64,000 nt of DNA from Ravibacter arvi (GTDB taxonomy: Bacteria; Bacteroidota; Bacteroidia; Cytophagales; Spirosomataceae): positions 62,001 to 126,000 of the forward strand of contig NZ_BAABEY010000002.1 in NCBI RefSeq assembly GCF_039540405.1, given 5' to 3'. The position numbers were made by a program, and so were the translations under genes. Shown here one piece after another: positions 10,072-19,767 of the stretch; position 1 is the stretch's first letter, and every line of letters begins with the position of its first letter. The notes beneath the pieces were generated by a model. The model was not told the DNA's origin. It did not search any database and worked only from the letters and a program-made list of their open reading frames with translations.

Positions 10072-13000
10072 TCAGAATTTTAACCTGAGACCAAGTGAGT
10101 AAACCCGCGATATCGGGAACTGTCCGCCATCCAGACCAATGCCGCCTACTTCAGGGTCCATCCCGGAGTACTTCGTAAAGGTCAGGAGGTTGTCGCCGCT
10201 GAGGTACACCCGGAAATTGTCGATGCCTTTGATCTGCCTGAACGTGTAGCCAATGGCCAGGTTTTTCAGACGTACGTAGTTCCCGCTTTCCAGGTACCAG
10301 TCGGAGTTGGTTGCGAAGTTCCGGTTGGGATCGTTGGCGCGGATCATCGGGATATCGGAACCAGTATTCTGCGGGGACCAGGCGTCCAGGATTTTATCCC
10401 AGCGGTTGTACCCTTGCTCGGCGCCGTTCAGGGTTGACTGCTTAAATGCATGGAACAGTTTTACACCGCCTACTCCCTGGAAGAAGATGCTCAGGTCAAA
10501 ATTTCTCCAGGTGACGTTGCCGGTGATCCCGTACGTGAGCTTCGGGAATGCGCTGCCCATAAATACGCGGTCGCCGTCGTCAATCTTCCCGTCCTGGTTT
10601 TCGTCAATAAACTTCAGGTCTCCGGCTTTTGCATTGGGCTGAATACGGGTTCCGCCCGCGCTGACATATTCTGCCGCGGCCTGGTCGGTCTGGAAAATAC
10701 CGTCGCTTTTGATGAGCCAGTACGAATAGTAAGGTTGTCCTACTACCGAACGGTATGGATTCAGGATGCCCCTCCAGGAATCGCCGAACGACCAGAAAGA
10801 GTTCGGGTTGCCGTCGATGTAGTCAACGCTGTTTTTCAGTGTCGCCAGGTTTCCGCCGATTTCGTAGGTGAATTCTTTTTTGGTTTCCCGCCAGGAAGCT
10901 GCCACCTCCCAACCGGAATTGCGGATACGGCCCTGGTTGATAAGCGGAGCGCCGTAGCCCTGCGTATTCGGCCAACCGGTATCCTGCTGTTTGATAAGGT
11001 CGTAGGTCTTCTTATTAAAATAGTCTACCGTCAGTGAGAGTCTTTCTTTCAGCAGGCTCACGTCCAAACCGAAGTCGGTCTGCTCGGAGGTTTCCCAAGA
11101 CAGTTCCGGGTTGAAACGGCTGTTTACATAAAACGAGTTGGACAGCGGCGCACCGTTGCCGATCTGGTAGGTATGGTTCGAACTCAGGCGCGGGTAGCCA
11201 TAGTAGGTACCGATGGAGCCGATATTCCCGATGCGCCCCCAGCTTGCGCGAAGCTTCAGCAGGTCAACCATGCGATTCTGGAAAAACGGTTCAGAGCTGA
11301 TTTTCCAGGCGCCCGTTACCCCCGGGAATCCTTTACCGCGGTATCCCTCGGCGAGACGCCCGGCGATGTCGAACCGGTAGCTGGCGGTAACGAAATAACG
11401 GTTCGCCCAACTGTAGGACAACCTTCCGACGTAGGACGCGTTCCTGTCTTTCCAATTGTAGTCAGCCGGACGGTCCTGGTCAAAAATAGTAGCGTTTACA
11501 AAGTATTGCGCCCATTCGGCTTCGTTTTCAAACCCGCGCGCGCCGGTGTTAAAGCCATGTCCGCCGTTTTCCTGTGCCGTCGTGGACAACATAAGGCCGA
11601 GACTGTTTTTGCCCAGTGTTTTGTTGTAGCTCAGTGTATTTTCCCAAATCCAGTGATACCCCTTGTCAGTTGAGTCGGCCAGCATGTTGGAGTTGTTGGG
11701 TTTTCCGGGCTCGGTCCTTCTCGGGGTAAAGCCCCTGTATTGCCAGTTGGATTGCCGGTAGGAGTAACGCGACACAAATGTAAGGTCCGGGACCAGGTCG
11801 GAAATGGTAAGTTCCGAAATGGACTGAAGCTGCGAGGACTTGTTGAAAGGCTGGTTCCGGAGCAGGGTTCCTACCGGGTTGATCGCGTCGCCGTGTATCC
11901 CCAGGTACTGTGAATCGCGGGGCCCAACCCCGCCGAACGACCCGTCTTCATAGTAGGCAGTGGCCGACCGGGGCATATAAATTGCCGATAGTACGGTGCC
12001 ACTATACCCGCTTGAGGTTTCGGTTCCCCGCTTGTCGTTGTTGTTCCAGAACACATCCTGCTTGAAACGTACTTTTTTATTGAACTGGTAGTTCGCGTTG
12101 AGTCGGAGCGAAAGGTTCTGGTTGTAAGTGTTCAGCAGGGTGCCTTCGTCCTTTTCGTAACGCGCCTGCACAAGTGTCGAAAACTTCTCCGTTCCCGAAT
12201 TGATACTCACGTTATGGCGCTGCACTACGCCGGTGCGGAATATCTCGTCGACCCAGTCGGTACGCGTGACCTGCGCATAGGGATTTTTGGTTGCGTCCCA
12301 CCCGTCGAGTGTGGGCAGGCCCGCATTGGTATAGGCCAGGTTCGATACCTTCGCTTCATCTTCGGCGCGCAGCGACTGCGGTAGCCTCCAGGCCTGCTTT
12401 ATACCGGCAAAGCCGCTGTACTCTATGCTGGGCTTACCCTGGGCGGCCTGGCGGGTTGTGATCAGGATTACCCCGGCAGATCCGGAAAATGCACCGTAAA
12501 TCGCTGCCGATGCGGCATCTTTCAGTACGGTGATCGATTCGATATCCGCCGGGTTAAAAGGAGCTCCCGGTACACCGTCTACTACGTACAGCACACTTTC
12601 ACCGCTTCGCGAGCCCATTCCCCGGATGGTTACCTTGGGACTGCTGGTCGGGTGCCCCCCGCTGCTGACGGCTGTAACGCCGGGCACTTTTCCCTGGATC
12701 ATATTTTCAACGTTCAGCACCGGCCTGTTTTTTATTTGGGCCATGTCCGGTACTGTGGAAACTGCGGCAGACAGATCGCCTTTTTTGGCGGTGCCGTATC
12801 CGATCACCACCACTTCATCCAGTGATTTGTTATCCGACTGCAGCGTTACCGTCAGGGACGACCGGTTTCCCGGGATGATTTCCTGGGTGAGGTATCCTAC
12901 GAAAGAAAACACAAGGGAAGCGCCTTCCTCTACGGTCAGGGTGAAATGTCCCTGCGCATCCGTTGTGGTGCCCCGCTGGGTTCCCTTAATCACAACGTTT

Positions 13001-13215
13001 ACTCCGGGCAGGCTTTCCCCTTTTTCGTCGCGAACCTGGCCGCTGATTTCTTTTTCGGCGTTCCTCTTCGGGCCGGTCGCAGCAAACGCTGCCGACAAGG
13101 CCCCACCGCCTGAGTTGATGCCGGGTGCCGGGGCGCCGACCACCATATACAGGGCCACGAGCCATGCGGTGACGCTGCGGTGCGGTGATAAAAAATAAGG
13201 AATCGTTTTTTTCAT
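10072..13215 (-). CDS. SusC-family TonB-dependent outer-membrane transporter (pair 2)
   Basis: This 1047-residue protein has a hydrophobic leader (about residues 13-48), then a carboxypeptidase-regulatory-like domain at about 56-125 (ISGQVRDEKGESLPGVNVVI). The TonB-box-like LDEVVVIGYG is at 132-141, followed by a plug (VLYVVDGVPGAPFNPADIES) and a long beta-barrel ending in LGLRLKF. There is no STN domain, so sigma/FecR signalling is not expected. Together with the SusD encoded 90 bp downstream it would import glycan fragments. It is divergent from the PSD1 cassette across a spacer with two LacI-type operators, which suggests repressor control. The ligand is unknown. Confidence 0.95.
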   Translation of the reverse strand: MKKTIPYFLSPHRSVTAWLVALYMVVGAPAPGINSGGGALSAAFAATGPKRNAEKEISGQVRDEKGESLPGVNVVIKGTQRGTTTDAQGHFTLTVEEGASLVFSFVGYLTQEIIPGNRSSLTVTLQSDNKSLDEVVVIGYGTAKKGDLSAAVSTVPDMAQIKNRPVLNVENMIQGKVPGVTAVSSGGHPTSSPKVTIRGMGSRSGESVLYVVDGVPGAPFNPADIESITVLKDAASAAIYGAFSGSAGVILITTRQAAQGKPSIEYSGFAGIKQAWRLPQSLRAEDEAKVSNLAYTNAGLPTLDGWDATKNPYAQVTRTDWVDEIFRTGVVQRHNVSINSGTEKFSTLVQARYEKDEGTLLNTYNQNLSLRLNANYQFNKKVRFKQDVFWNNNDKRGTETSSGYSGTVLSAIYMPRSATAYYEDGSFGGVGPRDSQYLGIHGDAINPVGTLLRNQPFNKSSQLQSISELTISDLVPDLTFVSRYSYRQSNWQYRGFTPRRTEPGKPNNSNMLADSTDKGYHWIWENTLSYNKTLGKNSLGLMLSTTAQENGGHGFNTGARGFENEAEWAQYFVNATIFDQDRPADYNWKDRNASYVGRLSYSWANRYFVTASYRFDIAGRLAEGYRGKGFPGVTGAWKISSEPFFQNRMVDLLKLRASWGRIGNIGSIGTYYGYPRLSSNHTYQIGNGAPLSNSFYVNSRFNPELSWETSEQTDFGLDVSLLKERLSLTVDYFNKKTYDLIKQQDTGWPNTQGYGAPLINQGRIRNSGWEVAASWRETKKEFTYEIGGNLATLKNSVDYIDGNPNSFWSFGDSWRGILNPYRSVVGQPYYSYWLIKSDGIFQTDQAAAEYVSAGGTRIQPNAKAGDLKFIDENQDGKIDDGDRVFMGSAFPKLTYGITGNVTWRNFDLSIFFQGVGGVKLFHAFKQSTLNGAEQGYNRWDKILDAWSPQNTGSDIPMIRANDPNRNFATNSDWYLESGNYVRLKNLAIGYTFRQIKGIDNFRVYLSGDNLLTFTKYSGMDPEVGGIGLDGGQFPISRVYSLGLRLKF

Positions 13216-13556
13216 TTGGAACGAAGGTTTGATGAGAAATGAACCGGAAAACTTGTGTATTTGATTTTAAAATATTGGCGAAACCGACCGGCTACCCCGG
13301 CTCGGGACAAGGACAACAAGAGTGGAAATATATTCTCAGGGCGGTTTGAACGCCGGTCTTCAGCGGTCATACAGCGCCATGGCCAACCGGACTTGCCCGG
13401 TATAGGTCTGAAGCCGCCGGGCAATCGCCCTGGCAGACTTCCATGCAAAACGGGTCGGGAGTATTGTACACCTATGCTTTCTGATAAAGTTTGTTGATCA
13501 GGTAAATTTACAAATGGGACTATATTTATAAATAACAGAATATATTCAACGCCAGG

Positions 13557-13592
13557 TGCAAACGTTTGAAAAAATATGCAAACGTTTGAAAA
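13557..13592. promoter_or_regulatory. Two LacI-type operator palindromes 20 bp apart
   Basis: The 16-mer TGCAAACGTTTGAAAA occurs exactly twice, at 13557-13572 and 13577-13592. Each copy is centred on the palindrome CAAACGTTTG (13559-13568, 13579-13588). The 20-bp phase is about two helical turns, so bound dimers would lie on the same face. AAACGTTT cores with a central CG are typical of LacI/GalR-family operators. No LacI-family gene is in the window, so the regulator would act from elsewhere. Confidence 0.65.
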
Positions 13593-13709
13593 TCGTATCG
13601 GCTTGTTTTAAGAAAAAACGGGCTCAACGGAGCTGCCGGGGAGATATAAGTGCAGGAGTTTCTATCACCACCATTCAACTAGTTATAAAAAAGTATAATA
13701 GTGTCTGTA

Positions 13710-13717
13710 TAAATTTG
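13710..13717 (+). promoter_or_regulatory. Candidate Bacteroidota -7 element for the PSD1 cassette
   Basis: TAAATTTG matches the Bacteroidota -7 consensus TAnnTTTG and lies 76 bp before the PSD1 start codon. I see no TTG at the expected -33 spacing, so the call rests on the -7 element alone. Confidence 0.35.
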
Positions 13718-13793
13718 CATATTACTGAGGTGTTTGCTTGGTGTCGGTAACCCGGGGACAACAAAGGCATCATAAACAGACAGATTGATAGTT

Positions 13794-16106
13794 ATGCGAC
13801 GAAACTTAACCTATGCACTTCTGGCCTTGATGCTGGGTGGCCTTATTATGGTTATTTTAAAAAAAAAGATTACCGGTGCACGGACGGGGAGCGGCGAGGT
13901 GTCCTACAATTACGAAGTCAGGCCGATACTATCCGATAAATGTTTTGCCTGCCACGGTCCCGATGCGAACAAACGGGAGGCCGGTCTCCGGCTCGATATG
14001 GCCGAGAGTGCCTATGCAAAGCTGAAAGACGGAAAGGGTTTTGCCATTGTCCCCGGAGACCCCGAGGCGTCGGAAGTGTATCGGAGGATCACCTCCGCGG
14101 ATCCCGGTTATGTAATGCCGACCCCGGAGTCGCACCTGAGTACTTTGAATGAGGATGAAATCCTGGTGTTGAAAAAGTGGATTACCCAGGGGGCAAAGTA
14201 TGAGCCGCACTGGGCTTTCACGGTACCCGTCCAGCAACCGCTCCCGGAAGTAGACAACCCTGACTGGATTAAAAACGAGATCGACCGGTTCACATTGTCA
14301 GAGATGGAAGGGTTGGGGCTTTCGCCCAATGAGGAGGCCGACAGGGCGCAGCTGCTTAAAAGGTTATCGATTGACCTCACCGGCCTTGCGCCGTCACTCG
14401 AGCTGCAGCAAAAGTTCCTGGACGACGATTCCGAAAATGCGTACGAAAAAGTGGTTGACGAACTCATGTCGCAGAAAGCCTATGGAGAGCGGATGGCACT
14501 TCACTGGCTGGACGTAGCCAGGTTTGCGGATTCGTACGGGTACCAGAATGATGATGCCAGGACACAATGGGCCTGGCGGGACTGGGTGATCCATGCCTTC
14601 AACAGTAACATGCCTTACGATCGTTTTGTCACCTGGCAGCTGGCGGGTGATCTGCTGCCTGACGCAAATAAGGAGCACATCCTGGCAACGGCCTTCCTGA
14701 GAAACCACAAAATCACGGAAGAAGACGGGGTTATTCCCGAAGAATACCGGGTGGAGTATCACCTCGACAAAACCAGGACTTTTACATCCGGGCTGTTGGG
14801 TCTGACCGTCGAATGCGCGCAATGTCATGACCATAAGTACGACCCGGTTTCCCAGGAGGATTACTACCGGCTGTTTGCATTTTTCAACAGCTCCAGGGAG
14901 AAGGGTTTCGACGGGAGCGCGGGGAGCGGTCCGGCCAAAACACCTGTCCTCACCATTTCCAATACGGAAGTTAAAAACCTGTTTTCGTTCATTAACGCCC
15001 CTGATACCAGCCAGATTGTGGTATCGGTCATGGGGGAAAGCGAGACGCCGCCCGCTACCCATGTCCTGAACCGGGGCGTATACGATGCTTTGGGCAAAGT
15101 GGTGACAGCCGGCGCGCTTCCGGCGGTGATGAAGTTCGATTCTTTGAAATATCCTAAAAACCGGTTGGGCCTGGCCCAATGGACGGTGGCAAAGGAAAAC
15201 CCGCTGACGGCCCGCGTATTTGTGAACCAGGTATGGCAGGAAATTTTCGGACAGGGTCTGGTGAAAAGTACCGGCGATTTTGGCATGCAGGGCGATCTCC
15301 CAAGCCATCCCGCACTCCTCGACTGGCTTGCAGTTGATTTTATGAACCATGGCTGGAACATCAAGAGGCTGGTTAAACAGCTGGTTGTATCGGCAACTTA
15401 CAGGCAATCGTCCAAAACCACCCGGGAGAAACAGGAAAAAGACCCGGAGAATATTTACCTGTCGCGAGGTGTGCGCACCCGCGTACCGGCGGAGCTGATC
15501 AGGGATATTGTTTTGTCTACCAGTGGTCTGTTGAATCCGGAGATAGGAGGGCCGAGTGTGAAGCCCTACCAGCCGAAGGGAATCTGGGAAGCGACTACGG
15601 CCAACCGCGGGAGCCTCGCCCGGTATGTCCAGGATACCGACGGTTTGCTCTACCGCAGAGGGTTGTACACCTTTATCAAGCTGACGCTTCCACCACCGGC
15701 CATGATCATCTTCGACGCCAGCAACAGGGATCATTGTGAAGTGAAGCGGCAGCGAACCAATACGCCCCTCCAGGCACTTGTAATGCTCAACGACCCAACG
15801 GTGCTAGAGGCTTCACGGGTACTGGCCGAGCGCATGAGCACGCGAACGATCCCACTCGACAAGCAGATTACCGAATTGTTCCGGCGCATCGTCTGTCGCA
15901 ATCCCACCGCCAATGAAATAGAATTGCTGACCGATTATTATCATACAGAGCTGGCTACCTTTTCAAAAGACAGGAAGAAAGCGCAGACGGTATTAAATGT
16001 GGGCGACCACTTGCACGAGGCACATTACGAGGTCAGTCGTGCCGCCGCGCTGATGCGTACCATCAGTACGATTTATAACATGGAAGAAACCATTACCAAA
16101 AGCTAA
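13794..16106 (+). CDS. PSD1-type cytochrome c protein (PSCyt1-like, DUF1549, DUF1553)
   Basis: The start is the ATG at 13794 (MRRNLTYALLALMLGGLIMV, a signal anchor), giving 770 residues; the upstream TTG at 13785 is less likely. A planctomycete-type cytochrome domain carries CFACH (C50, C53, H54). DUF1549 follows, with HWLDVARFADSYGYQND and a second haem motif, CAQCH (C341, C344, H345). DUF1553 follows at about 435-720 (ARVFVNQVWQEIFGQGLVKS, RRGLYTFIKLTLPPPAMIIF). These families abound in Planctomycetes and glycan-degrading Bacteroidota; their reaction is not established. The two CxxCH motifs suggest covalent haem and periplasmic redox work. The DUF1501 gene follows 35 bp downstream in one operon. 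Confidence 0.92.
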   Translation: MRRNLTYALLALMLGGLIMVILKKKITGARTGSGEVSYNYEVRPILSDKCFACHGPDANKREAGLRLDMAESAYAKLKDGKGFAIVPGDPEASEVYRRITSADPGYVMPTPESHLSTLNEDEILVLKKWITQGAKYEPHWAFTVPVQQPLPEVDNPDWIKNEIDRFTLSEMEGLGLSPNEEADRAQLLKRLSIDLTGLAPSLELQQKFLDDDSENAYEKVVDELMSQKAYGERMALHWLDVARFADSYGYQNDDARTQWAWRDWVIHAFNSNMPYDRFVTWQLAGDLLPDANKEHILATAFLRNHKITEEDGVIPEEYRVEYHLDKTRTFTSGLLGLTVECAQCHDHKYDPVSQEDYYRLFAFFNSSREKGFDGSAGSGPAKTPVLTISNTEVKNLFSFINAPDTSQIVVSVMGESETPPATHVLNRGVYDALGKVVTAGALPAVMKFDSLKYPKNRLGLAQWTVAKENPLTARVFVNQVWQEIFGQGLVKSTGDFGMQGDLPSHPALLDWLAVDFMNHGWNIKRLVKQLVVSATYRQSSKTTREKQEKDPENIYLSRGVRTRVPAELIRDIVLSTSGLLNPEIGGPSVKPYQPKGIWEATTANRGSLARYVQDTDGLLYRRGLYTFIKLTLPPPAMIIFDASNRDHCEVKRQRTNTPLQALVMLNDPTVLEASRVLAERMSTRTIPLDKQITELFRRIVCRNPTANEIELLTDYYHTELATFSKDRKKAQTVLNVGDHLHEAHYEVSRAAALMRTISTIYNMEETITKS

Positions 16107-16141
16107 CGACAGGCCCGGTTGTAAATAATCAACAGGATATT

Positions 16142-17599
16142 ATGGAAAAACCCGTTTTTGATTTTGCAATGAACAGCACCAGGAGACATTTTCTCTCCAG
16201 GTTGAGCCTCGGCCTTGGAAGCGCTGCGCTGGGGTCGCTGCTGGTGCCCGATATATTCGGTAAGGGCGGTGATGAAGGCGGAAGCGGCCTGATTCCGGGG
16301 CAACCGCATTTTGCGCCCAAGGCCAAACGGGTGATTTACCTGTTCCAGAACGGTGCGCCTTCCCAGTTTGAGTTGTTCGACCACAAGCCTTTGCTGAATA
16401 AAATGTTCGGACAGGATTTGCCGGAGTCCGTCAGAGGCGGCCAGCGCCTTACGGGGATGACCGCCAACCAGAAAAATTTTCCCCTGGCCGGCTCCATATT
16501 CAATTTTGCCCGTTACGGCGCATCAGGGGCCGAGATCAGTGAACTGCTTCCCTATACGTCGCGTATTGTCGACGACATTTGTATCATTAAATCCATGCAT
16601 ACCGATGCGATCAACCATGACCCGGCGCTGACTTTTTTTCAAACCGGGGCTCAGGTTGGTAACCGGCCCAGTATGGGGTCGTGGTTAAGTTACGGGTTGG
16701 GGAGCGAAAACCAGAACCTGCCCGGTTTCTGCGTGCTTCTGTCCAGAGGTCTGGGGAACGGGCAGGGCGTGTATTCCAAACTGTGGACCAATGGGTTCCT
16801 GGATTCGGTTCACCAGGGTGTTCAGTTCAGCAGCGGAGAAAACCCGGTGCTGTACCTCGGCGACCCCGAAGGTATGGACCGCGCCGAGCGCCGCCGCATG
16901 CTGGATAAACTCGCCGCCCTCAACCAGGGGACCTATGATGAATTCGGGGATCCGGAGATTATGGCCAAGATCCAGCAGTACGAAATGGCCTACCGGATGC
17001 AGACAGCAGTGCCTGAAGTAGCCGACATGAGCAAGGAGCCGGAGTCTGTCGTAAAGATGTACGGCCCGGATTGCCTGGTTCCCGGAACCTACGCCGCTAA
17101 TTGTCTCCTGGCCCGGAAACTCTCGGAGCAGGGTGTCCGGTTTGTCCAGCTTTACCACCAGGGTTGGGACGGGCACGCGGCTTTGCCCAAAGAAATCCGC
17201 GGGCAATGCCTGGACGTTGACCAGGCATCGGCGGCCCTGGTAACCGATCTGAAACAAAGAGGGCTGCTGGATGAAACACTGGTGATCTGGGGCGGTGAAT
17301 TCGGCCGGACCAACTATTGCCAGGGAGCTTTTACACAGGATAATTACGGCCGGGACCACCATCCGCGGGCCTTTACGATCTGGATGGCCGGGGGAGGAGT
17401 CAAGCCCGGCCTGGTGTATGGCGAAACTGACGATTTCGGCTACAATATTGTCAGTAACCCGGTACATGTTCATGATTTACACGCTACAATCCTGAACCAG
17501 TTGGGCCTTGATCATGAAAAACTGACCTTTAAACACCAGGGACGGCGGTACCGCCTGACCGATGTGAGCGGTAAGCTGGTCAAAGGAATTATTGCATAA
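16142..17599 (+). CDS. DUF1501 protein with Tat signal peptide
   Basis: This 485-residue protein has a clear twin-arginine signal (TRRHFLSRLSLGLGSAALGS), so it should be exported folded. It is typical DUF1501: PKAKRVIYLFQNGAPSQFEL, GQDLPESVRG, MHTDAINHDPALTFFQTG, GGEFGRTNYCQG and GRDHHPRAFTIWMAGGG. DUF1501 belongs to the alkaline phosphatase/sulfatase fold clan but lacks the sulfatase CxPSR site. It usually occurs beside PSD1 proteins, as here, and the pair is assumed to act together in the envelope on an unknown substrate. An internal ATG at 16169 (MNSTRRHFL) is an alternative start. The stop is 17 bp before the next gene. Confidence 0.93.
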   Translation: MEKPVFDFAMNSTRRHFLSRLSLGLGSAALGSLLVPDIFGKGGDEGGSGLIPGQPHFAPKAKRVIYLFQNGAPSQFELFDHKPLLNKMFGQDLPESVRGGQRLTGMTANQKNFPLAGSIFNFARYGASGAEISELLPYTSRIVDDICIIKSMHTDAINHDPALTFFQTGAQVGNRPSMGSWLSYGLGSENQNLPGFCVLLSRGLGNGQGVYSKLWTNGFLDSVHQGVQFSSGENPVLYLGDPEGMDRAERRRMLDKLAALNQGTYDEFGDPEIMAKIQQYEMAYRMQTAVPEVADMSKEPESVVKMYGPDCLVPGTYAANCLLARKLSEQGVRFVQLYHQGWDGHAALPKEIRGQCLDVDQASAALVTDLKQRGLLDETLVIWGGEFGRTNYCQGAFTQDNYGRDHHPRAFTIWMAGGGVKPGLVYGETDDFGYNIVSNPVHVHDLHATILNQLGLDHEKLTFKHQGRRYRLTDVSGKLVKGIIA

Positions 17600-17616
17600 C
17601 TTTTTAATCGCCGACC

Positions 17617-19767
17617 GTGCGCCGTTTTTTCGCTGATTGGAAGGGAGTGCTTTATAATACGGCATTTTTCCTGAATGGGCTGCTTGTCTTTTTTCTTGTA
17701 TTTGAAGATCGCCTGGTGACCCCGGGCTGGATGTACCTGGTCGGGCGTTTTCACCCGCTGGTGCTCCATTTTCCGCTGGTTGTGCTGCTGCTATTTGCGG
17801 GATGGGTGATCGTCGTCGAAAAACCCGGCTCTAACCGCTGGCACGCCGGGCTGGCGGATACACTGCTGCTGACAGGCACGCTCACGGCGGCCGTTGCGGC
17901 GCTTTCCGGCTTTGTTCTGTCGCAAGAAGACGGTTACGAGGCCGACGCCATTTTTTTTCACAAATGGCTGGGAATAGGCGTGTCGTTGGGAAGCCTGGCC
18001 TGGTATGCAATCCCGGTAAGGCGCACCCCGTGGAATTTCTCTGCGAAAGCGGTAGCGGTCGTTTTTATTTTGGTGACGATGGCGGCGGGGCACCTGGGGG
18101 GAAACCTTACCCACGGCAACGATTTTCTGATACCGGCTGCCGGTGAAAAAGCCCGGGTGGCGCTTGAGGATGCCCAGGTCTACAGGGATCTTGTACAGCC
18201 GGTTCTGCAGCAAAAGTGCTACCCCTGTCACAATGCCGATAAAGCAAAAGGTGGACTACAGATGCATACCCGCGAACTTCTGGCAAAGGGTGGCGAAAAC
18301 GGCATACCTTGGGACACTACGCAGGCTGACCTGGGGCTTTTGCTGCGCCGGGTGCACCTGCCTGCAAATGACAAGAAACACATGCCTCCCAGGGGCAAAG
18401 CCCAGCTTACCGAAGACGAGGTGGTTCTCTTGACGGCATGGATAAAAAGCGGTTCCGGTTTTGACGGGAAAGTAAGCGAATTGCCCCGGGAGAGCCCGCT
18501 GTACAGTTATGCGCAGGCGGTTCTCCGAACGGGTTCTGCTGAGGATATGTATGCGTTCAAAGCGGCAGACGCTTCAAGAGTTGCAGCGCTCAACACCAAT
18601 TACCGGATCGTGAAGCCGCTGGCCCCGGAATCTCCCGCCCTGGTTGTCAATTTTTATAACCGGGCTGCTTTCAAAAACAGCGATATCAGCGACTTGCTGC
18701 CGGTCGGGGACCAGGTTATATCGATGGACCTGAGCAAAATGCCGGTAGGAGACGAGGATTTGAAGACGATTGCCCGCTTCTCCCGGCTCAGGAAACTGCT
18801 GCTGAATTTTACGGATATAAAGGGCAATACGCTTTCAGAGCTAAAAAAGCTGCCTTTCCTGAAGGAACTCGCGCTCAGCGGTACGGCTGTCACGGCAACG
18901 CACCTGAAAACGCTGGAGGAAATACCCTCCCTTCGTGACGTTTACCTGTGGAGTACCCCGCTGTCGGCAGATGAGTTCGCTCATTTGAAGAAGAGCAAAA
19001 AGATCCGCTACGAATCCGGCTTTCGCAGCGATACCGTAGTAATTGCGCTGAATGCGCCTACTGTTGAAAACCAGGAACAAATTCTTACCGGCGGCACCAG
19101 GATACGCTTAAGCCACCGGATTCCAGGCGCGGAAATCCGTTATAACCTTGACGGTACCGTTCCCGATAGTGCCGTATCCGCCGTATACAGCGGCCCTATT
19201 GCCATTTCTCAAAATACGAAACTGGTAGCGCGGGCATTCCGTGCGGGATGGCTCGGGAGCGCGCCCGTCGAGCGGTTTTTTATCAAGGCAAATTACCGTG
19301 CGGACAGCGTTCACCTTATTTCACCGCCTGATGCGAAGTTTAAAGGGAAAGGCGGCAAAACCCTCTCGGATGGCATCAGGAGCATTACACTACCCAACAG
19401 CGGCGACTGGCTAGGGTACCGGGATACAGACTTTCAATCGGATCTCTTCTTCAGGAAACCGGTGAAAGTCAGCAGCGTAACGCTCAGTATGCTGCAAAAC
19501 CTGAACCGTTTTATTTTTCCGCCGGCCCGTCTCGAAGTGTGGGGGGGCGCTAACCCCGACTCATTGGCGCTTCTGAAGGTGATAAGGCCCGCCATGCCAA
19601 AAAAGATGGTACCCGGGAACGAGGATTTCCTGTTGGAAGCAGGCTTTGAACCCAGGTTGCTGGGTTGTATCAGAGTCATCGCCAAACCGGTTGGAAAACT
19701 TCCGGCCTGGCATCCCAAAAAAGGAGAGAAAGGCTGGGTGTTCGTCGATGAGGTGATTATTAACTAA
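17617..19767 (+). CDS. Mosaic membrane cytochrome: DUF2231-like, haem c, LRR-like, chitobiase C-terminal-like and discoidin-like parts
   Basis: This 716-residue protein starts at a GTG 17 bp after the DUF1501 stop. Residues about 12-165 hold four or five membrane helices with GRFHPLVLHFPLVVLLL, the usual DUF2231-like motif, and GHLGGNLTHG. A planctomycete-type cytochrome domain follows with CYPCH (C201, C204, H205) and HMPPRGKAQLTEDEVVLLTAWI. Residues about 365-465 look like short leucine-rich repeats. Residues about 492-555 resemble the chitobiase C-terminal domain (GAEIRYNLDGTVPDS). The end (about 575-716) is beta-rich and discoidin-like (RLEVWGGANPDS). A likely role is to anchor the cassette in the inner membrane, pass electrons and bind carbohydrate. 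The role is inference. Confidence 0.85.
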   Translation: MRRFFADWKGVLYNTAFFLNGLLVFFLVFEDRLVTPGWMYLVGRFHPLVLHFPLVVLLLFAGWVIVVEKPGSNRWHAGLADTLLLTGTLTAAVAALSGFVLSQEDGYEADAIFFHKWLGIGVSLGSLAWYAIPVRRTPWNFSAKAVAVVFILVTMAAGHLGGNLTHGNDFLIPAAGEKARVALEDAQVYRDLVQPVLQQKCYPCHNADKAKGGLQMHTRELLAKGGENGIPWDTTQADLGLLLRRVHLPANDKKHMPPRGKAQLTEDEVVLLTAWIKSGSGFDGKVSELPRESPLYSYAQAVLRTGSAEDMYAFKAADASRVAALNTNYRIVKPLAPESPALVVNFYNRAAFKNSDISDLLPVGDQVISMDLSKMPVGDEDLKTIARFSRLRKLLLNFTDIKGNTLSELKKLPFLKELALSGTAVTATHLKTLEEIPSLRDVYLWSTPLSADEFAHLKKSKKIRYESGFRSDTVVIALNAPTVENQEQILTGGTRIRLSHRIPGAEIRYNLDGTVPDSAVSAVYSGPIAISQNTKLVARAFRAGWLGSAPVERFFIKANYRADSVHLISPPDAKFKGKGGKTLSDGIRSITLPNSGDWLGYRDTDFQSDLFFRKPVKVSSVTLSMLQNLNRFIFPPARLEVWGGANPDSLALLKVIRPAMPKKMVPGNEDFLLEAGFEPRLLGCIRVIAKPVGKLPAWHPKKGEKGWVFVDEVIIN

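Larger units (their letters stand above)
13216..13793. promoter_or_regulatory. 578-bp divergent control region between susC pair 2 and the PSD1 cassette
   Basis: There is no gene here. It holds an inverted repeat TTGCCCGG / CCGGGCAA (13393-13400, 13417-13424) in the presumed susC leader. It also holds the twin LacI-type palindromes at 13557-13592 and a TAnnTTTG match at 13710-13717 facing the PSD1 gene. Its size and content suit coordinated control of both transcripts. Confidence 0.6.

Noticed and set aside
14394..15734. Long minus-strand open frame (446 codons) opposite the PSD1 gene
   Set aside because: It is antisense to DUF1549/DUF1553 coding sequence and has no recognisable domain or signal peptide.
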